From positions 1 through 64,000 of the forward strand of contig QAMW01000029.1 in assembly GCA_003150235.1 (NCBI GenBank): a DNA stretch of 64,000 nucleotides, in the 5' to 3' direction. The notes beneath the pieces are model-generated. The model was given only the letters and a program-made list of their open reading frames with translations. It was not told where the DNA came from and searched no databases. Shown piece by piece: positions 61,262 to 64,000 of this stretch (the stretch's first letter is position 1; each line of letters starts with the position of its first letter). This stretch comes from Bacteroidales bacterium. Lineage in GTDB: Bacteria > Bacteroidota > Bacteroidia > Bacteroidales > Muribaculaceae. Made by a program: the position numbers and the translations under genes.

Positions 61262-62190
61262 TAAGGCTTGCGGTATTTGTCGGGATTCAGATCGTCGAGT
61301 ATGCTCAGATAGGAATTGTAGCGCGACTGTGCGATACGGTGTTCATCGAGAGCTTTCAGCACCGCGCATCCCGGCTCATGGGTGTGGGTGCAGTTGTTGT
61401 ATCGGCAGTCATGGGAAATCTCGAATATGTCGGGGAAGAAATGGGCTATCTCTCCACGCTCGAAGTCAATCGTGCCGAAGCCTTTTATGCCCGGGGTGTC
61501 GATAATCCATCCCCCGCCGGGTACAGGAAACATGCCGGAAAATGTGGTGGTGTGCATCCCTGTGTCGTGGATGTCGGATATGGCGGCTGTGCGCAGTCCG
61601 AGTCCCGGCAGCAGGTCGTTGATTATGGTGGATTTCCCGACACCGGAGTTGCCCGAAAACAGCGATATCTTGTCGCTGATGCGCTCGCGCAGCTTGTCGA
61701 TGCCTTCGCCCGTCAGTCCTGACACATGCATCACCTCGTAGCCTATCGACCGGTATAGATAGGTTACCGCTTCGAGGTATTCCTTGTCTTCCTCTTCGGT
61801 GAGGAGGTCGGTCTTGTTGATGAGGAGTATGGTCTTGACGCGGTATGCCTCGGCGGTGGCAAGGAAGCGGTCGATAAAAGTGGTTGAGGTGACGGGGTGG
61901 GCAAGAGTGACCACAAGAAATGCCTGGTCGATATTTGCCGCTATTATGTGAGACTCTTTTGACAGGTTGATAGCCTTTCTGATGATGTAATTGTCGCGAG
62001 GCTCAATGGCTGTGATAAATGCGTTGCCGTCGGGGTTGACTGTGATGTCAACGCGGTCACCCACCGCCACAGGGTTGGTGGTGCGTATCCCCTTGATTCT
62101 GAAGTTGCCTTTAACCTTGCAGTTGATGTCACCATCTTCAGTGTGGACGACATACCAGCTTCCTGTATTTTTTATTACGAGTCCTTTCAT
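61258..62190 (-). CDS. rsgA: Ribosome small-subunit GTPase RsgA
   Basis: A circularly permuted GTPase (310 aa) for late 30S subunit maturation. It has an N-terminal OB fold (residues about 1-75, NCKVKGNFRIKG). The permuted motif order is G4 LLINKTDLL, G1 LFSGNSGVGKSTIINDLLPG, G3 IDTPGIKGFG. The C-terminal zinc site reads FPDIFEISHDCRYNNCTHTHEPGCAVLKAL (Cys-Cys-His-Cys). The length and order are normal. It lies 9 bp after yjbQ and overlaps the YrdC-type gene, giving a three-gene translation-linked run. Confidence 0.97.
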   Translation of the reverse strand: MKGLVIKNTGSWYVVHTEDGDINCKVKGNFRIKGIRTTNPVAVGDRVDITVNPDGNAFITAIEPRDNYIIRKAINLSKESHIIAANIDQAFLVVTLAHPVTSTTFIDRFLATAEAYRVKTILLINKTDLLTEEEDKEYLEAVTYLYRSIGYEVMHVSGLTGEGIDKLRERISDKISLFSGNSGVGKSTIINDLLPGLGLRTAAISDIHDTGMHTTTFSGMFPVPGGGWIIDTPGIKGFGTIDFERGEIAHFFPDIFEISHDCRYNNCTHTHEPGCAVLKALDEHRIAQSRYNSYLSILDDLNPDKYRKPY

Positions 62191-62199
62191 TATCGCGGA

Positions 62200-62613
62200 T
62201 TATTCTCCTATTACTGTAATGACCAAGTCACGCGGACCACCGTGGTCGCGAAACTCACAGAGAAATATCCCTTGCCATGTGCCCATGTTGAGATAGCCGT
62301 TGGTGACGGGTATGGTAAGCGTTGCGCCGAGCATCACGGTCTTTGCGTGTGCCGCCATGTCATCATCGCCTTCTGCGGTATGGAGATAGTAAGGCGCTCC
62401 TTCCGGGGCTACACGCTCCAACACTTCGACGAGATCGCGGCGCACATCAGGGTCGGCATTCTCTGTAAGCGTCAGTGCCGCTGACGTATGTTTCAAAAAC
62501 AAGTTTACGATGCCCTTGGTTGGCAGCTCCGGGAGCATTCTTGCGATTTCTCCCGTAATGAGATGGAATCCCTTGGGACGCGGGGCAAGTTTGATTTCTT
62601 TCTGCAGTATCAT
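62200..62613 (-). CDS. YjbQ / UPF0047 family protein
   Basis: A 137-aa conserved cytoplasmic protein. RPKGFHLITGEIARMLPELPTKGIVNLFLKHTSAALTLTENADPDVRRDLVEVLERVAP contains the family motif (HTSAALTxxENADP). LHTAEGDDDMAAHAKTVMLGATLTIPVTNGYLNMGTWQGIFLCEFRDHGGPR contains the second signature (G-TWQGI-L-E-RD). Members have been linked to thiamine-phosphate synthase side activity in other bacteria, but the physiological role is unclear. ATG at 62613 chosen; 18 open codons precede it. Its promoter lies in a dispersed repeat 23 bp upstream. Confidence 0.93.
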   Translation of the reverse strand: MILQKEIKLAPRPKGFHLITGEIARMLPELPTKGIVNLFLKHTSAALTLTENADPDVRRDLVEVLERVAPEGAPYYLHTAEGDDDMAAHAKTVMLGATLTIPVTNGYLNMGTWQGIFLCEFRDHGGPRDLVITVIGE

Positions 62614-62635
62614 GGCTTGATTTTTGATGATTACA

Positions 62636-62750
62636 CAAAGATACGAATAAGTCGAGAGTAATGCCAAATTTATTTGGGCATTACCGAGCGTAAGTATCTA
62701 AGACGTAGTCAAAGATACGAATAAGTCGAGAGTAATGCCAAATTTATTTA
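62636..62750 (-). promoter_or_regulatory. Tandem promoter-bearing repeats upstream of yjbQ
   Basis: Two units 74 bp apart. On the minus strand TATCTTTG occurs at 62643-62636 and 62717-62710, each preceded by TTTG (62668-62665, 62742-62739) with a 21-bp spacer. Each unit holds GAATAAGTCGAGAGTAATGC. The first also has the CCGAGCGTAAGTATCTAAGA tail, nearly identical to 55649-55735 in front of guaA. Confidence 0.88.
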
Positions 62751-62889
62751 ACCCCTCCCGGATATGCGGAGCTGTATTTTATCGGGCGTACATTTAATAG
62801 ATAAATAATAGATAAAAAAGAATCGATGTCACTGTACTGTTAATTGAAGTTGAAAGTCCCCTGGTCGTAGGCATCAGATAATATACAAG

Positions 62890-63495
62890 TCACTTGAGCT
62901 TCAGGTCGAAGAACATAAAACGGGTTTCCAGCGCGTCTTCCGGACTTAATTCTAAAAAGGTGCGTTCTTCTTGTTCAGTTTTATATAGTGGCTTGAATCC
63001 GTTCTTTTCGTAGAAATGTAATGTCTTATCATTATTGTAGGCATCTACGACAATAAAACGGCATCCTGTTTTATTGTCAGATGAACGAAACCATCCTTTG
63101 AGGAAATCAAGAATCTGACTTCCTATATTCATCCCTCTACCTCTAAATTCGGAAGACACGCCTAAACGTCCGATAAGCACAGCTGGATAATTCATGCCGC
63201 GTTTTGCGTTTGTGATGCTCCGTTGCAGGCGATTTCGTGCTGAACAGGCAATAAATTGCGCTTTGACACTATCGTTTACCAAAGTTACAAGCCCTAAAAT
63301 TTTCGAAGGATTAGCAGTGTTAATCCAGGCATAAGTCTTTCCAAGCAATTCAAGCTCATATAGAAAGGCATCTTTGGAAAAGAACTCGTCGAGGTCGCTG
63401 TCATCGCATGAAAAAGGCTCGCAATAAGCTGCTACATCGGTAGTATAAGATTGCATCACAGCATCACGTTCAAGTATGAAATCGTTCGGTTTCAT
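62890..63495 (-). CDS. GNAT acetyltransferase, possible toxin
   Basis: A 201-aa GNAT-fold protein. The acetyl-CoA-binding motif A is VLIGRLGVSSEFRGRGMNIGSQILDFL (about residues 105-131, with the RxxGxG/N pyrophosphate loop). FIVVDAYNNDKTLHFYEKNGFKPL is the late strand-helix typical of GNATs. The N-terminal CEPFSCDDSDLDEFFSKDAFLYELELLGKTY resembles TacT/AtaT-type toxins that acetylate charged tRNA. Its ATG overlaps the stop of the small upstream gene by ATGA. The size, tight coupling and basic surface fit a toxin-antitoxin pair, but the antitoxin lacks a recognised DUF1778 core. That role is inference. Confidence 0.8.
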   Translation of the reverse strand: MKPNDFILERDAVMQSYTTDVAAYCEPFSCDDSDLDEFFSKDAFLYELELLGKTYAWINTANPSKILGLVTLVNDSVKAQFIACSARNRLQRSITNAKRGMNYPAVLIGRLGVSSEFRGRGMNIGSQILDFLKGWFRSSDNKTGCRFIVVDAYNNDKTLHFYEKNGFKPLYKTEQEERTFLELSPEDALETRFMFFDLKLK

Positions 63496-63677
63496 TTCGT
63501 CTTATTCTCGGGAGGAAATATGAACTCGCGCGATTTTCTTAAAAATTCAGCTATCTGAGCTTCTCGTTCAGAGGATAAACAGGGAGTCGGCAATTTGGCA
63601 TTGCGCTCTGCTTCCTCGACGAAAGCTTTTGCTGATTCACCGGTTAGTACCGGTGATGAATTGATTGTCATTGCCAT
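63492..63677 (-). CDS. Small antitoxin-like protein upstream of GNAT
   Basis: A 61-aa protein, MAMTINSSPVLTGESAKAFVEEAERNAKLP and onward, with a short N-terminal strand, a helix (SAKAFVEEAERNA), and a C-terminal helix (SSEREAQIAEFLRKSREFI). This layout is common for small Bacteroidota antitoxin-like genes placed before GNAT or RelE-type toxins. Start at 63677 (63671 is also possible); a -7 element TATCTTTG lies at 63706-63699 on the minus strand. It ends in an ATGA overlap with the GNAT gene. No known antitoxin family is firmly recognised. Confidence 0.6.
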   Translation of the reverse strand: MAMTINSSPVLTGESAKAFVEEAERNAKLPTPCLSSEREAQIAEFLRKSREFIFPPENKTK

Positions 63678-63825
63678 AACAGATTGTCTTTTAGTACACA
63701 AAGATATAACATTATAACAAATTATGCAATAGTTTGATGTCAGATTAAGTCGGGAAGTAACTGTGATGAAGTTTGCTGACATTTATTTGCGCGCTGGATA
63801 CAATTTTATATGATGTACGCTGTTA

Positions 63826-64000
63826 TCAAAGTCGTTTCATTTCTTCTTCGGCTGCCGACGAGCCTTTGTATTTGCTCTTGCGGGGCTGAAAATTGTAGAT
63901 GATATTGAGGGTGATGCCCCGCCGGTCGTAGCTTTGGCGTTTATTGACGAATACGCCGCAGGTATTCATCGTCCAATCATTGTTTGCTGTATTGAATATG
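63826..64000 (-). CDS. 3' end of an outer-membrane beta-barrel protein gene (partial)
   Basis: An open frame running leftward from the window edge to a TGA at 63826-63828. The visible 57 residues include WTMNTCGVFVNKRQSYDR, GITLNIIYNFQPRKSKYKG and the end AAEEEMKRL. GITLNIIYNFQPRKS is the last barrel strand and tail typical of TonB-dependent-receptor-like outer-membrane beta-barrel proteins with a carboxypeptidase-regulatory N terminus. The rest lies beyond position 64000. The ligand is unknown. Confidence 0.7.
   Translation of the reverse strand, partial: IFNTANNDWTMNTCGVFVNKRQSYDRRGITLNIIYNFQPRKSKYKGSSAAEEEMKRL

Overview
The window looks like chromosomal DNA from a gut Bacteroidales bacterium, most likely of the Muribaculaceae. 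This rests on several things seen together: many promoters fit the Bacteroidota pattern TTTG-N19-21-TAnnTTTG, there is a MurF-alanine racemase fusion, DUF3316 and DUF3108 proteins and type-IX-like C-terminal tails occur, carbohydrate-active enzymes are numerous, and a long coiled-coil lipoprotein of a type common in that family is present. The family-level call is inference.

Layout. 1-260: end of an rRNA operon (5S and its terminator). 300-960: dispersed intergenic repeats. 975-4352: three overlapping cobamide genes (cobyric acid synthase, a CobC/HisC-type PLP enzyme, CbiB). 4749-8219: 1156-aa coiled-coil surface lipoprotein. 8408-11526: small HTH regulator and a GH3 beta-glycosidase. 11660-15833: a tRNA-Leu gene carrying a compact 4.05-kb integrated element with direct att repeats, a tyrosine recombinase, two small winged-helix-like proteins, a RuvC-like nuclease and a block of palindromic iterons. 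15955-17274: secreted orphan and an ORF6N protein. 17428-24493 (minus): glmS, an FKBP lipoprotein, lemA, glyS and a GH95 fucosidase. 25143-29714: topoisomerase IV subunit A, DUF3316 protein, S41 protease. 30559-38099 (minus): pectin/galactan enzymes, namely a CE8-PL1 fusion, GH2 and GH53. 38238-45192: thymidine kinase, DUF3108 protein, carboxypeptidase-regulatory-like protein, GH115 and GH97. 45195-46649: two secreted orphans, then a 33-bp tandem repeat. 47321-52601: gltX, waaA, murF-alr. 52604-58308 (minus): MFS transporter, guaA, miaA, pepT. 58455-60226: an AT-richer phosphoribosyltransferase/DprA-like gene pair. 60644-63677 (minus): Sua5/YrdC, rsgA, yjbQ and a GNAT/antitoxin-like pair. 63826-64000: 3' end of an outer-membrane beta-barrel gene.

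How the genes work together. The GH53, GH2 and CE8-PL1 genes make a coherent set for rhamnogalacturonan/pectin galactan breakdown. GH115, GH97, GH95 and GH3 attack glucuronoxylan, alpha-galactosides, fucosides and beta-glycosides. No SusC/SusD pair is present, so these enzymes are not in a classical polysaccharide utilization locus here. The most unusual parts are the small tRNA-Leu element, where a RuvC-family nuclease gene abuts six dyad-symmetric iterons and a perfect hairpin and where a regulator gene appears to be controlled through a palindromic leader; the translationally coupled PRTase-DprA pair; and a 74-bp repeat that carries a complete promoter in front of two unrelated genes.
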